A model generated the notes under the pieces. The model worked only from the letters and a program-made list of their open reading frames with translations, made no database searches and was not told the origin of the DNA. From Actinomycetes bacterium (GTDB lineage: Bacteria > Actinomycetota > Actinomycetes > S36-B12 > UBA5976), in contig JAJXSV010000149.1 in NCBI GenBank assembly GCA_021784375.1, positions 1 to 5,906 on the forward strand: a stretch of 5,906 nt of DNA, read 5' to 3'. A program made the position numbers and the translations under genes. Below, one piece after another: positions 5,897 to 5,906 of this stretch (the first letter of the stretch is position 1; each line of letters begins with the position of its first letter).

Positions 5897-5906
5897 CATT
5901 GCGCCA

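Noticed and set aside
5828..5906. Short plus-strand open frame from ATG 5828 to the window end
   Set aside because: Only 26 codons are visible, there is no properly spaced ribosome binding site, and the translation shows no recognisable pattern. It cannot be told from chance.

Overview
The window is G+C-rich bacterial chromosome, most likely from an actinobacterium. The main clue is the leftmost gene, which by eye resembles mycobacterial FadE5 acyl-CoA dehydrogenase from its N-terminus onward. Supporting clues are the strong G/C preference at third codon positions and two genes whose best -10 elements sit 6-7 bases before the ATG, the leaderless arrangement common in actinobacteria. The taxonomic call is an inference.

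Layout from left to right. (1) Bases 1-1203, minus strand: the first 401 codons of a FadE5-like acyl-CoA dehydrogenase, cut by the left window edge. (2) Bases 1204-1420: a 217-base intergenic region dense in inverted repeats. It holds the dehydrogenase ribosome binding site and a cluster of small palindromes (possible operator), a 10-bp inverted repeat with 40-base spacing, and a possible tRNA promoter followed by a UUCG-capped hairpin. (3) Bases 1421-1497, plus strand: a complete tRNA-His (GTG) with encoded G-1 and CCA, followed by a GC-rich hairpin. (4) Bases 1530-2786, minus strand: a roughly 12-helix membrane protein whose histidines and helix signatures recall the NnrS / heme-copper oxidase subunit I superfamily. 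(5) Bases 2849-4012, plus strand: a CynX/NimT-type major facilitator transporter, divergent from the membrane gene across 62 bases. (6) Bases 4045-5742, plus strand: a GT-B (GT4-like) glycosyltransferase with an extra N-terminal domain of about 190 residues. (7) Bases 5743-5906: a hairpin next to the stop codon, a short palindrome, and a possible ribosome binding site for a gene starting beyond the window.

The genes do not form an obvious pathway. The transporter and the glycosyltransferase could share a transcript (32-base gap). The membrane protein and the transporter could share a control region. The dehydrogenase and the tRNA look like independent units. I saw no mobile element, CRISPR array or defence system. 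The least ordinary items are the two-domain glycosyltransferase, the orphan heme-copper-like membrane protein, the pair of divergent apparently leaderless promoters, and the palindrome cluster upstream of the dehydrogenase.
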